34,062 bases of DNA from an uncultured Lachnospiraceae bacterium (GCA_905207905.1 CAJLNC010000022.1:1-34062), one strand, 5' to 3'; shown: positions 6,906 to 14,549, counted from the stretch's first letter. Made by a program: numbers and translations. Notes: generated by a model from the letters alone, not told the origin.

Positions 6906-6934
6906 TTGACATACGGTGCACCGTATAGTATAAT
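6906..6934 (+). promoter_or_regulatory. Perfect consensus promoter with palindrome in the spacer
   Basis: TTGACA (6906-6911), exactly 17 bases, TATAAT (6929-6934): all 12 consensus bases are present. The spacer contains the perfect 16-bp palindrome ATACGGTGCACCGTAT (6911-6926). A dimeric regulator bound there would sit between -35 and -10. It drives the small membrane peptide at 6960. Confidence 0.88.
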
Positions 6935-6959
6935 ACAATCATAAGGAGGTGAGATACAG

Positions 6960-7091
6960 ATGAGCAACAGAAACAGGCGAAAGCCAAATATGAAAAAGTC
7001 CGACATCGACTTAAAGAGCTGGCTACTCGGAGCGATAACGGACTTGATCATCGGAATTATCTTATTAATTCTCGATAAGCTATTAAATTAG
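6960..7091 (+). CDS. 43-aa membrane peptide, candidate type I toxin
   Basis: Starts 8 bases after AGGAGGTG. Basic, hydrophilic N-terminus ('MSNRNRRKPNMKKSD') and a single C-terminal hydrophobic helix ('AITDLIIGIILLILDKLLN'), the usual architecture of type I toxins that insert in the membrane. It has its own perfect promoter, an antisense promoter just past its stop, and a GC-rich hairpin overlapping its 3' end. The toxin role is inference from this arrangement; a small membrane protein without toxicity is the alternative. Confidence 0.65.
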   Translation: MSNRNRRKPNMKKSDIDLKSWLLGAITDLIIGIILLILDKLLN

Positions 7092-7116
7092 CAGAGAGGG
7101 GCGCAAGCCCTTCTCT
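6990..7116 (-). ncRNA. Candidate antisense RNA (type I antitoxin)
   Basis: The promoter at 7123-7151 on the minus strand would start an RNA near 7116 that runs back through the 3' hairpin and most of the peptide's coding region. A plausible terminator lies within the gene: on the minus strand AAAGTC and GACTTT flank a short loop and are followed by a T-run near 6990. This gives an RNA of about 125 bases fully complementary to the toxin mRNA. End points are approximate. Confidence 0.5.
7092..7113. other. GNRA-loop hairpin at the toxin 3' end
   Basis: AGAGAGGGGC-GCAA-GCCCTTCTCT forms a 10-bp stem (one G-U) with a GCAA tetraloop straight after the stop codon. On the plus strand it is followed by A, not T, so it is not a standard terminator. 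It would be the first structure in the antisense RNA and the last in the mRNA, suited to start pairing between the two or to stabilise the mRNA. Confidence 0.6.
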
Positions 7117-7122
7117 AAAAAA

Positions 7123-7151
7123 ACTATAACACAAATGCTCATCTGTGTAAA
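7123..7151 (-). promoter_or_regulatory. Antisense promoter downstream of the small peptide gene
   Basis: Read on the minus strand: TTTACA (7151-7146), exactly 17 bases, TATAGT (7128-7123). Five of six bases match at each element. It points back at the peptide gene. Confidence 0.65.
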
Positions 7152-7241
7152 GTATGCTGTGGAAACTTGGAATCTTCTTTGTTACAATCGGAGTCATAAA
7201 ATTGCTCATCTATTTTGTCAAAAAAGGGAGGAAGAATAAGA

Positions 7242-7445
7242 ATGCCAGTAGGTAATCCGAAGCCGCAGACCATTGCCACAAAGAAATATGAAGAGAAAGC
7301 CGGGTTTATATCGAAGTCTTATAAGCTGCGCAGGGAACTGACAGAAAAATTTGCCCAGGCCTGCAAAAAGCGGGGGGTGAGTGCTGCTGGACAGATCACG
7401 GTGATGATGCAGGCATTCATTGAGGAAGTAAATAGGGAAGAGTAA
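7242..7445 (+). CDS. Small ribbon-helix-helix-like protein, 67 aa
   Basis: The ATG at 7242 follows GGGAGGA; the longer frame begins with a TTG inside that site. 'KSYKLRRELTEKFAQACKK' and 'GVSAAGQITVMMQAFIEEVN' resemble the beta strand and two helices of Arc/CopG-type DNA-binding proteins, with a Lys/Thr-rich N-terminal arm. It may bind the palindrome at 6911-6926, since it is the next gene; that is speculation. A strong terminator follows directly, so the 6906 promoter to 7489 could be one transcription unit. Confidence 0.65.
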   Translation: MPVGNPKPQTIATKKYEEKAGFISKSYKLRRELTEKFAQACKKRGVSAAGQITVMMQAFIEEVNREE

Positions 7446-7453
7446 ACCAAACA

Positions 7454-7489
7454 AAAACTGCTGACTGTATAACGGTCGGCAGTTTTTTT
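7454..7489 (+). terminator. Strong intrinsic terminator
   Basis: ACTGCTGAC and GTCGGCAGT pair over 9 bp (one wobble) around an 8-base loop and are followed by TTTTTTT. It closes the unit that contains the small peptide and the ribbon-helix-helix-like gene. Confidence 0.88.
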
Positions 7490-7509
7490 GTGGGCAAAGG
7501 GAGGGATAG

Positions 7510-7737
7510 ATGGAAGATTGTAAATTGGAATTAACCGTCAGGAACGGGAAGGTAGATATGCGGGCGGAGCATGTGTCGCTGGAAGATATGACCGCGATCT
7601 GTGGCGTGCTGCAGGTCATGGTGGGGCGCAATGCAATGGCACGCGGCGCGGACATTGAGACGATAAAAGACAAACTGCTGGATGTCTATCTGGCAGCAAT
7701 GAACGATCTGGAGAGACAGGGAGGAGATGGAACATGA
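7510..7737 (+). CDS. Hypothetical protein, 75 aa
   Basis: Starts eight bases after a GGGAGGG site. Contains 'MVGRNAMARGADIETIKDKL' in the middle; mostly alpha-helical and acidic, with no membrane span. The stop overlaps the next start (ATGA), so the genes are coupled. It heads a second small-gene operon just after a terminator. Similar small acidic proteins occur in the middle region of Firmicute Mu-like phages, but I do not know a function. Confidence 0.65.
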   Translation: MEDCKLELTVRNGKVDMRAEHVSLEDMTAICGVLQVMVGRNAMARGADIETIKDKLLDVYLAAMNDLERQGGDGT

Positions 7738-8099
7738 CGAAAAAGGAGAGAGTAGAACGGGCAAGGATGAAAAAGCAGATGCAGGCCGAGGGGATCCTTC
7801 CGCCGGATAAAAAGAAGCTGAACCGGAAGAAATTTGTGGAAGAGGCAAGAAGCGAATGGAATAATCGGGATAAGGACTGTTACACATGGGTGATCTATTT
7901 GATGGAGGCAATCAGTATCATGATCGGAGATGTAGAGCAGAGGACTCTGCGGGTATCTTCTGAAGCAGTAGGTGCAGCGAAGTGTCTGAAGCTGGCTGTA
8001 CGGTTAAAAGAGTTCCATGAAATGATCAGGGGACGGGGAGACACTACCTATAAGATCAAGGAGAAATATGACTACATCCGGGACATTATAGAAGCATAA
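7734..8099 (+). CDS. Hypothetical protein, 121 aa
   Basis: Basic N-terminus rich in Lys/Arg (residues 1-40: 'KKERVERARMKKQ', 'PPDKKKLNRKKF') followed by a helical domain ('CYTWVIYLMEAISIMIGDVE') that is moderately hydrophobic but too short and polar to be a clear membrane segment. Overlaps the preceding gene by four bases. Family not recognised; the basic N-terminus suggests nucleic-acid contact. Confidence 0.6.
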   Translation: MTKKERVERARMKKQMQAEGILPPDKKKLNRKKFVEEARSEWNNRDKDCYTWVIYLMEAISIMIGDVEQRTLRVSSEAVGAAKCLKLAVRLKEFHEMIRGRGDTTYKIKEKYDYIRDIIEA

Positions 8100-8114
8100 A
8101 GGGGGAATGAAGGA

Positions 8115-8378
8115 ATGGATCAGTATAAGAAATTGTCATCACACGGGAGCATCAATATTCCGGCAGCAATGCGCCGGGAGCTGGGGCTGGAGCCAAAGGA
8201 TCCCATGATCGTTAGTACCAACGGAGAAGGGGACATCATCCTGAAGCCGTATGTACCGCGCTGCATGTACTGCAAAAGTCAGGAGGATGTACATAAAGTA
8301 TTTGGGCGGAATGTATGCACTGGTTGTGCAAGGAAGGTGTATGAGCTGTTAGAAAAAGGAGGAAAAGACAATGGATGA
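8115..8378 (+). CDS. AbrB/MazE-like domain fused to a zinc ribbon
   Basis: 87 aa. Residues 1-45 have the swapped-hairpin AbrB signature ('GSINIPAAMRRELGLEPKD', 'IVSTNGEGDIILKPY'). Residues about 50-75 hold two CxxC knuckles: 'RCMYCKSQEDVHKVFGRNVC' then 'TGCARKVYELL', i.e. C-x2-C...C-x2-C, a zinc ribbon. AbrB-type proteins bind DNA as dimers. It is likely a phage transcription regulator. It overlaps the next gene by eight bases. Confidence 0.8.
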   Translation: MDQYKKLSSHGSINIPAAMRRELGLEPKDPMIVSTNGEGDIILKPYVPRCMYCKSQEDVHKVFGRNVCTGCARKVYELLEKGGKDNG

Positions 8379-9033
8379 ACTGAAGCAGAAGACTAGCGCA
8401 GAGCTGGTGGATGAGTTGGTGCAGCTGGATCGGCTGCGTTTGCAGACCGCCAGGAACATATCCAAATATCAGGCGGAGCTGCAGGCCCGGGGAATCAGCA
8501 TTATGGAAGACCGCAACAAGCAGTACACAAGATTTTATGGAAGTATGGGAGCTGCGGCATCCGTTACAGACCGGCAGAGCCTGGATATCTTGAATCCGGA
8601 TCGGTTGAAGCTGTGCGTATCCGAAGGGGTCTGGAAGAAGAACGTTACAGTGACGATGGAAACAAAGTATAAATGCAGCGCTAATTTTGAGCGTATGCTG
8701 AAAGCTCTTTTTACGGATGACTACACATTTGAAATGGATCTGGAGGAGTTTTTAGACAGCCAGATGCACATCCTGCCGGATACGAAGCAGAAGAAGCTGC
8801 TGCTGAAGAAGTTAAGCGGAGACTATGAAAAGGATCGGAAGAACCTGGCGGCTATATTTGATACGGAATGCGACTGGGATGTGGAACTGTATTACATCCA
8901 TAAGATCAAGAACGCAGAGCTGATCCGTGCGTTTTTGCCGGATGATATGCTGGATGCAACGATCCGAGAGCTGAAGAAGTGCGTGATTGTAGATAGTAAA
9001 ACAGCAATTACGCTGGATTATAAGGAGGATTGA
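8371..9033 (+). CDS. Hypothetical protein, 220 aa
   Basis: AAAGGAGG stands before the ATG, which lies inside the previous gene's end. The N-terminal 45 residues look like a coiled coil ('ELVDELVQLDRLRLQTARNI'). The rest mixes acidic and aromatic residues ('FTDDYTFEMDLEEFLDSQMH') with no catalytic motif I recognise. It sits between a DNA-binding protein and the endolysin. Function unknown. Confidence 0.65.
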   Translation: MDELKQKTSAELVDELVQLDRLRLQTARNISKYQAELQARGISIMEDRNKQYTRFYGSMGAAASVTDRQSLDILNPDRLKLCVSEGVWKKNVTVTMETKYKCSANFERMLKALFTDDYTFEMDLEEFLDSQMHILPDTKQKKLLLKKLSGDYEKDRKNLAAIFDTECDWDVELYYIHKIKNAELIRAFLPDDMLDATIRELKKCVIVDSKTAITLDYKED

Positions 9034-9038
9034 TAGAC

Positions 9039-10766
9039 ATGGCAAAGAAAAAGTTGTTGATTATTGCAGGTCACGGAGAAGGCGATCCGGGAGCCTGCAG
9101 CGTGTGGGGACAGGAAGCAGATTATACAAGAGAACTGGCAACGATGGTGAAGAAATCCATTGGCAGCAAGATGTCCGTGACCATGTATGACCAGAAAAAG
9201 AACTGTTATGCGCAGAGCAAGCGCGGCAATGTGCCGGAATATGCAAAGTATGACATGACCTTAGAGATCCATTTTAATGCGAAAGCAAAGAAGGATCCGT
9301 ATGGGGACAGACGGTTTACCGGAGTCGGCGGTTACATCCATCCGGACAACGCCGGACGGAAGGTGGCACAGGCGATCATTGCCCGGGTGGTGGCGATCGG
9401 ATTTAAAGAGTGGCTGCTGGATACCAGCACGGGGCTTCTGAACCTGAACAATGCGCAGCGCCAAGGAGCAAAGTATTTCCTTCTGGAGACGGCGTTTATT
9501 GATGATGGGGATGACATGAATTTCTATAAAGAAAATCAGGAAGCGTTTGCCAAAGCGATTGCGCAGGGCATCATGGACGGACTGGGAATGGCTTCTGCTG
9601 CCGGAGATGTGCCACAGAAAGAATATTGGAGGGTACGGAAAGCCTGGGAGGATACAGCAAGCCAAAAATATGCCATGGATAGCAAAGAGGCTGCCATTAA
9701 GGTCTGCCCGACTGGTTACAGTGTGTTTGATCCATCCGGCAAGTGTGTTTACACCAAGGAAGCATACGGCACACAGGCCCGATCCTTTGAGGGGTGTGAG
9801 GAATCAGAGTATATTGAAGCAGTTGGTGCGATGTATACAGAAGATGAGCGTAAAAACGGTATCCTTGCCTGCGTATCCATTGCCCAGTCCATACTGGAGA
9901 GCGGCTATGGGCAGACGGATCTGGCGCAGATCGGCAACAACATGCATGGCATGAAATGCACATTGTCCGGGAATACCTGGGCAGGCACAACATGGAATGG
10001 CAGCAGTTTCTATGAAAAACTATCACCAGAGGTGGAGAATGGCCAGGAAGTGATGCGCAGATCTAAGTTCCGCTGCTATGAATGTATCGAGGAGTCCATT
10101 GCCGATCATGCTGCCTATCTTTTAAATGCAGCAAACGGGAACAAGCGCAGGTTTGAAGGGATACAGGGAGAGCAGGATTATCGGAAGGCGATCCAGATCA
10201 TTAAAGCAGGTGGGTACGCAACGGATCCGGAATATGTCAATAAGATCTGCAGCATCATTGAACGCTGGGATCTGACACGGTTTAATGCAGGGAACAGCGA
10301 TCCAGAGGAACAGCCGGAAGTACCAGAGCAAAAGCCGGATACCCCGGAGTTTGGAGATCAGGAGGAGGCTGGACAGGTGCTGTATGGTATCTTTACGGAT
10401 GCGGATATCCTGTCGATCCTGGCTGAGCCGCAGAAGGCTGGAAAGGTGGTCGGGTACATTCAGGAACCAGTGGGAAAAAAGAAAGAGTACCACATCGTAG
10501 AAGAAAAGAACGGGTACGGAAAGCTGTTAAGCGGAGCTGGCTGGGTGGATCTGGCGCATGTGAAGAAATGGCTGTATGCAGCCAAGACAACCTGTGACGT
10601 ATTGAACATCCGCAAAAAGGCATCCATTGACTCGCCGATTGTTGGAACAATCAGCGAGCCGGAGGGCAGGAAGGTGCCGTACCATATTGACAGGGAAAAG
10701 GACGGGTTTGGTCATCTGGTGAGCGGAGCTGGCTGGGTGAGCATTAATTATATTAAAAAGGTGTGA
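9039..10766 (+). CDS. Three-module endolysin: amidase, glucosaminidase, SH3-like repeats
   Basis: 575 aa from the ATG with AGGAGG ten bases upstream. Residues 1-185 are a zinc-dependent N-acetylmuramoyl-L-alanine amidase (Amidase_3 type): likely ligands His12, Glu26 and His78, and catalytic Glu150. Residues about 195-240 form a SPOR-like wall-binding segment ('GYSVFDPSGKCVY'). Residues about 250-400 look like a glucosaminidase ('QSILESGYGQTDLA', Glu catalytic). The last 130 residues are two SH3-like repeats ('CDVLNIRKKASIDSPIVGTI'). It lyses the peptidoglycan at the end of the lytic cycle by cutting two bond types. No signal peptide, so it needs a holin for export. Confidence 0.9.
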   Translation: MAKKKLLIIAGHGEGDPGACSVWGQEADYTRELATMVKKSIGSKMSVTMYDQKKNCYAQSKRGNVPEYAKYDMTLEIHFNAKAKKDPYGDRRFTGVGGYIHPDNAGRKVAQAIIARVVAIGFKEWLLDTSTGLLNLNNAQRQGAKYFLLETAFIDDGDDMNFYKENQEAFAKAIAQGIMDGLGMASAAGDVPQKEYWRVRKAWEDTASQKYAMDSKEAAIKVCPTGYSVFDPSGKCVYTKEAYGTQARSFEGCEESEYIEAVGAMYTEDERKNGILACVSIAQSILESGYGQTDLAQIGNNMHGMKCTLSGNTWAGTTWNGSSFYEKLSPEVENGQEVMRRSKFRCYECIEESIADHAAYLLNAANGNKRRFEGIQGEQDYRKAIQIIKAGGYATDPEYVNKICSIIERWDLTRFNAGNSDPEEQPEVPEQKPDTPEFGDQEEAGQVLYGIFTDADILSILAEPQKAGKVVGYIQEPVGKKKEYHIVEEKNGYGKLLSGAGWVDLAHVKKWLYAAKTTCDVLNIRKKASIDSPIVGTISEPEGRKVPYHIDREKDGFGHLVSGAGWVSINYIKKV

Positions 10767-10771
10767 TAAGA

Positions 10772-11104
10772 ATGGATCAGAATATGCGGGATCTGCTGGA
10801 TGATACAACCTGGGAGGATATCCCGGAGAGCTGCCAGCCCATTGTGGCGATTATCGGGATGGAAAAATTTTTTGCATTGTCTGAGTATGCGCAGGGGGAT
10901 GCACTGTATATCCCAAAGCCGGACAGCATCGTCACCCCGGCGCGCAACCGGAAGATCAAAAAGGAGTGGAATGGTTACAACATACGGGAATTAGCGGACA
11001 AATACGGACTGACGCCCAACCGGATCCGCAGCATCCTGAAGGATGAGCAGGTTTTCGGGCAGGTTTCGATGTTCGATCCGGATTTTAAACTGTATGAGGA
11101 GTAA
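10772..11104 (+). CDS. mor: Mor-family middle/late transcription activator
   Basis: 110 aa from the ATG at 10772 (the frame also opens at a GTG three codons before). N-terminal part 'CQPIVAIIGMEKFFALSEYA' and a C-terminal helix-turn-helix 'NIRELADKYGLTPNRIRSIL' match the Mor/C family of Mu, which activates middle and late promoters as a dimer. Only one such gene is seen here, where Mu has two (Mor and C), so it probably activates the late operon that begins 105 bases on. Confidence 0.87.
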   Translation: MDQNMRDLLDDTTWEDIPESCQPIVAIIGMEKFFALSEYAQGDALYIPKPDSIVTPARNRKIKKEWNGYNIRELADKYGLTPNRIRSILKDEQVFGQVSMFDPDFKLYEE

Positions 11105-11154
11105 ATTTTTTTCTGAAATGTATTAATAAAAGGTTATCAGACAAATCGGTACAC

Positions 11155-11189
11155 TAGGAGCATAGCTTAGCTATGCTCCTAAATTTTTT
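11155..11189 (+). terminator. Strong hairpin with T-run at the start of the late operon
   Basis: TAGGAGCATAGC pairs with its near-perfect inverse in a 27-bp palindrome (11155-11181) that leaves almost no loop, followed by TTTTTT at 11184-11189. It ends the early/middle transcripts after the Mor-like gene. The first late gene starts only 20 bases later, so late transcripts starting upstream must read through it. Confidence 0.85.
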
Positions 11190-11208
11190 GTCGGGAAAGG
11201 GGAACAAC

Positions 11209-11547
11209 ATGGAAGTTTTAAATGCATTGGAAGTGGAAACGGTGATGGATGTCACCAAGCTGGTAGCCTTGATCGGGGTGCTGGCATTTATCGTATCCTG
11301 TATCGCAGAGGTACTAAAGCACATCAAGTGGCTGGATACGGTGCTGCCTACTGGGATGGTGGTGATTATATTGTCATTGGTGATCTGTCCGGTGGCGATT
11401 TTGGGCATGCTTGCGTATGCTGGGCAGCCGATCACCTGGTTTATGGTGTTTGCTTCCTTCATCGCCGCGTTTATCGTGGCCCTGGTGTCTATGGACGGCT
11501 GGGAACGCGTGACAGAGCTTGCCGGGAAGCTGATCAAGAGGGAATGA
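11209..11547 (+). CDS. Membrane protein, holin candidate, 112 aa
   Basis: GGGAAAGGGG lies before the ATG; upstream sense codons in frame belong to the terminator. Three hydrophobic spans, about residues 17-35 ('LVALIGVLAFIVSCIAEV'), 47-70 ('GMVVIILSLVICPVAILGML') and 75-94 ('TWFMVFASFIAAFIVAL'), and a basic tail (GKLIKRE). Size and topology fit class I holins. It would open the membrane for the endolysin. Assignment rests on topology and first place in the late operon. Confidence 0.7.
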   Translation: MEVLNALEVETVMDVTKLVALIGVLAFIVSCIAEVLKHIKWLDTVLPTGMVVIILSLVICPVAILGMLAYAGQPITWFMVFASFIAAFIVALVSMDGWERVTELAGKLIKRE

Positions 11548-11548
11548 T

Positions 11549-11908
11549 ATGGAATACGCCATTACATTTGCGGACGTGATGACCGGACTGATCGGCATCG
11601 GGCTGGGAGTGTTCGGGTGGCTGGTAAAAAACTGGATCAGCGGCGTCTTGAGAAGTAACGAGGAAACGAAGGTACAGGTCAAGGGAATCGACAAAAAAAT
11701 AGATGAGCGTATCAAGGCTTTAGATGAAAAAACAGACCGGGAGATCCGACAGATGGAACGGGAGATCAATGACTTTAAGTCTGACTTTGCCACAACCTTT
11801 GTTCTGAGAGAAGACTACTTCCGGGCCATGAACAAGATGGAGGATTCCATCCGGAATATTGATCAAAAAATAGACCGGCTGCTGTTAAAGGGCGGCGGGA
11901 AGGAATGA
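11549..11908 (+). CDS. Single-span coiled-coil protein (Mu gp25/DUF2730-like)
   Basis: 119 aa. One N-terminal membrane segment ('ADVMTGLIGIGLGVFGWLV', about residues 8-27) followed by a long charged helix with heptad-like pattern ('IDKKIDERIKALDEKTDREI'). This architecture and the place just before the terminase genes match DUF2730 proteins of Mu-like phages (Mu gp25). Function unknown; some could be spanin-like or antiholin-like, but no host outer membrane is expected here. Confidence 0.65.
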   Translation: MEYAITFADVMTGLIGIGLGVFGWLVKNWISGVLRSNEETKVQVKGIDKKIDERIKALDEKTDREIRQMEREINDFKSDFATTFVLREDYFRAMNKMEDSIRNIDQKIDRLLLKGGGKE

Positions 11909-11918
11909 GGTGAGAAGA

Positions 11919-12233
11919 ATGAACGAGGCAGAGCGGGCGGAGGTGAAGCGCAACAAGGCAGTACGGGGCTACATTATCCGCTGCCTGGTAAAGGGATTTA
12001 ATAACTCTGCACTGACACGCCAGGTGTCCAATGCCATGATCGCTTCCGGGCTGATCATATCGCCGGACATCTCTAAGTATATCGACTACCTGCATGATGC
12101 CGGGTACATCGAATTTACGGATGATCGGGTGACCGCTTATAACGCTTACGCTGAGGACGCAGTGATCCGTTTGACTAAAGAAGGCGTTGATCTGGCGGAG
12201 GGGACGATCAGCGATCCGGGGGTGGACATCTGA
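11919..12233 (+). CDS. Mu gp26-like winged-helix protein, 104 aa
   Basis: The ATG at 11919 follows GAGGTGAG; the frame also opens at GTG 11910. Pattern 'YIIRCLVKGFNNSALTRQVS' then 'SKYIDYLHDAGYIEFTDDRV' and 'AVIRLTKEGVDLAEGTI' looks like a winged helix, as in the VpaChn25_0724-type proteins that lie before the terminase small subunit in Mu-like phages. Overlaps the next gene by one base. Function unknown. Confidence 0.7.
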   Translation: MNEAERAEVKRNKAVRGYIIRCLVKGFNNSALTRQVSNAMIASGLIISPDISKYIDYLHDAGYIEFTDDRVTAYNAYAEDAVIRLTKEGVDLAEGTISDPGVDI

Positions 12234-12796
12234 TGGCGAAGCAGCGCAGGAAGACCCGGATATCGTCAAAGGTAGATGAGCTGCCGGAGGAGATCCGGAC
12301 AAATGTAGATGTGATGCTGGCAGATACAGCGAACACCTACCAGGGGATCAGTGACTGGCTAAAATCGATGGGGTATGACGTATCCAAATCCGCTGTGGGA
12401 CGGTATGCCATGCGATCTAATACGGCGATGCAGAGGCTGCTGGAGGCGCAGCGGCAAACAGAGAAGCTGGTGCAGGTGGTGAAACAGAATCCAGAGGCAG
12501 ATTATACAGAGGCCGGGATGCGGATGCTGATGGACGGCCTGATCAACAAGATGGCAACGGCGGAGGAAGAGTTTGACGCTATGCCGCTGGATAAAGCAGG
12601 GCGGTTGCTGGCGTCCTTAAGCCGTACAAAGGTCTATAAAGACAAGGTACGGCAGGAAATGCAGAAAAAGACGGATCTAGCATTCCGGGAAATGGAAGGA
12701 CGGATCCTGAAGATCATACGGCAGGACGCAGAGGCTGCTGAGCAGCTTCGGACGATCCTGAAGGATGCAAGGGACAGGATGATGCAGGATGATTGA
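12233..12796 (+). CDS. Terminase small subunit (DUF3486, Mu gp27-like)
   Basis: 187 aa. The N-terminal 60 residues hold a helix-turn-helix-like region ('TANTYQGISDWLKSMGYDVS', 'KSAVGRYAMRSN'), followed by long coiled helices. This matches DUF3486 phage proteins, the likely small packaging subunit that recognises phage DNA. ATG shares one base with the previous stop (TGATG), and its 3' end overlaps the large subunit by eight bases, indicating coupled translation. Confidence 0.85.
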   Translation: MAKQRRKTRISSKVDELPEEIRTNVDVMLADTANTYQGISDWLKSMGYDVSKSAVGRYAMRSNTAMQRLLEAQRQTEKLVQVVKQNPEADYTEAGMRMLMDGLINKMATAEEEFDAMPLDKAGRLLASLSRTKVYKDKVRQEMQKKTDLAFREMEGRILKIIRQDAEAAEQLRTILKDARDRMMQDD

Positions 12797-14549
12797 TCTG
12801 GAGCGGTGGATCTTAGAGCTGGATGACGGGGAAGAGCGGGAAGCGCAGAGACAGCAGGAAAGCAGCGGAGCGCTGTTTGAGCAGTATGTGTTAAGGAAAG
12901 ACACGCCATATCGCCGGGAACTGCTGGAACAATACCGAAGCGGTGCGGCGCTGACCGGAAAAGACGGGCTGCGTAAGAAACTGGCGGCAGTCGATCTGGC
13001 ATACTTTGGCCGAGCCTATCTGCCCCACTATTTTGTCCGGGAATCTCCGGATTTTCATGGGGAGCTGGATGAGATCTGGGTAGAAGGCGTTCTGAAACAT
13101 AAAAATCCGTATACGGATGCAGCGCAGATCAGCCGGATGGATGGCAGTAACTGGGCGATCGCAGCGCCCAGAGGACACGCAAAATCTACTACATTTACCT
13201 TTAAAGACTCCTTACACGCTGCATTATATGCTTATAAGCATTACATCCTGATCCTCTCAGACAGTACGGAGCAGGCAGAGGCGTTTCTGGAGGATATCAA
13301 AACCGAATTGGAGGATAATGCCTATATCATCGAGGATTTTGGGCATCTGAAAGGGGACTCTACATGGAAAACCGGGACGATCAAAGCTACCAACGGCGTG
13401 AAGATCGATGCGATCGGATCCGGCAAGAAGATCCGAGGCAGGAAGAACCGGTCATGGCGTCCCGATCTGATCGTGCTGGATGACATTGAGAATGATGAGA
13501 ATGTGGCCACGCCGGAGCAGCGCAGGAAGCTTAAGAGCTGGTTTGACAAGGCGGTGTTAAAGGCGGGCGATACCTATACCGATGTGATGTATGTCGGGAC
13601 AATCCTGCACTATGATTCCCTGCTTGCCGGAAAGCTGCAAAATCCCGGATTTAAAAGCCGAAAGTATCGGGCAGTGATAGCAGACTCTCTGCATCCGGAG
13701 TTGTGGGAGGCATGGGAGAAGATCTACACGAACTTGTTTAACGATTCGCATGAAGCGGATGCGGAAGCGTTTTTTGAAGCGAATAAGGAAGAAATGCTGG
13801 AAGGCACGCAGGTACTGTGGGAGGCGAAGCTGCCGTACTACAAGCTGATGAAAATGAAGGTGGATGAAGGCACGGCATCATTTAACAGTGAGCTTCAGAA
13901 TGATCCGATTGATCCGGACAACGCAGACTTTAACGAGGAATGGTTTGTCTACTACGAGGACGGCGAGGTAGATTTTAAGGATCCTAAGTTTCTGTTTATT
14001 GGTGGGAATGATCCATCCCTTGGGAAGAATGCAAAAGCAGATACCAGTTCGATCATCACATTAGCGCTGGATACCAAGAGCGGCTATAAGTACGTGGTGT
14101 ATGCGGACATTGCAAAGCGCAATCCGGACAAGATCATTGAGGACATTTTTGATACTGATAAGCGCCTGCACCGGGAATATGGAAAAGGCTACTATTCCTT
14201 CGGCGTAGAGGATGTGCAGTTTCAGTATTATTTCAAACAGGTGATGGCGCAAAAATCCGCAGAACAGGGTATTTACCTTCCAATCGAGGGAATCACCAGT
14301 ACCTCCAATAAGGTGCTGCGTATCCGGTCGCTACAGCCGGAGGTCAAGAACGGATACATCCGGTTCCAGCAGCGGCAGAAGACATTGCTCCAGCAGATGC
14401 AGGAGTTTCCCATGGGGAAAAATGATGATGCGCCGGATGGGCTGCACATGGCAGTTCTGATGGCAAACAAAGTGAAAGCAGCGGGGCATCAGATTGGGTA
14501 CAAGAGTGTTGGTAAGAGGCTGCTGCGGTGGAAGAGAGGAGCCTACTGA
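12789..14549 (+). CDS. Terminase large subunit (Mu gp28-like)
   Basis: 586 aa. The ATPase part has a Walker A of the form APRGHAKST (about 126-134), and Walker B LIVLDD (about 227-232) followed by 'IENDENV'. The C-terminal RNase-H-like nuclease has acidic clusters in 'GGNDPSLGKNAKADTSS' (about residue 400) and 'YSFGVEDVQFQYY'. It drives DNA packaging into proheads and makes the cut; in Mu-type phages the cut is made in flanking host DNA, headful-wise. Overlaps the portal start by one base. Confidence 0.93.
   Translation: MIDLERWILELDDGEEREAQRQQESSGALFEQYVLRKDTPYRRELLEQYRSGAALTGKDGLRKKLAAVDLAYFGRAYLPHYFVRESPDFHGELDEIWVEGVLKHKNPYTDAAQISRMDGSNWAIAAPRGHAKSTTFTFKDSLHAALYAYKHYILILSDSTEQAEAFLEDIKTELEDNAYIIEDFGHLKGDSTWKTGTIKATNGVKIDAIGSGKKIRGRKNRSWRPDLIVLDDIENDENVATPEQRRKLKSWFDKAVLKAGDTYTDVMYVGTILHYDSLLAGKLQNPGFKSRKYRAVIADSLHPELWEAWEKIYTNLFNDSHEADAEAFFEANKEEMLEGTQVLWEAKLPYYKLMKMKVDEGTASFNSELQNDPIDPDNADFNEEWFVYYEDGEVDFKDPKFLFIGGNDPSLGKNAKADTSSIITLALDTKSGYKYVVYADIAKRNPDKIIEDIFDTDKRLHREYGKGYYSFGVEDVQFQYYFKQVMAQKSAEQGIYLPIEGITSTSNKVLRIRSLQPEVKNGYIRFQQRQKTLLQQMQEFPMGKNDDAPDGLHMAVLMANKVKAAGHQIGYKSVGKRLLRWKRGAY

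Noticed and set aside
7092..7113. Hairpin after the small peptide as a normal terminator
   Set aside because: It is followed by A-rich, not T-rich, DNA on the plus strand, so an intrinsic terminator is not supported.
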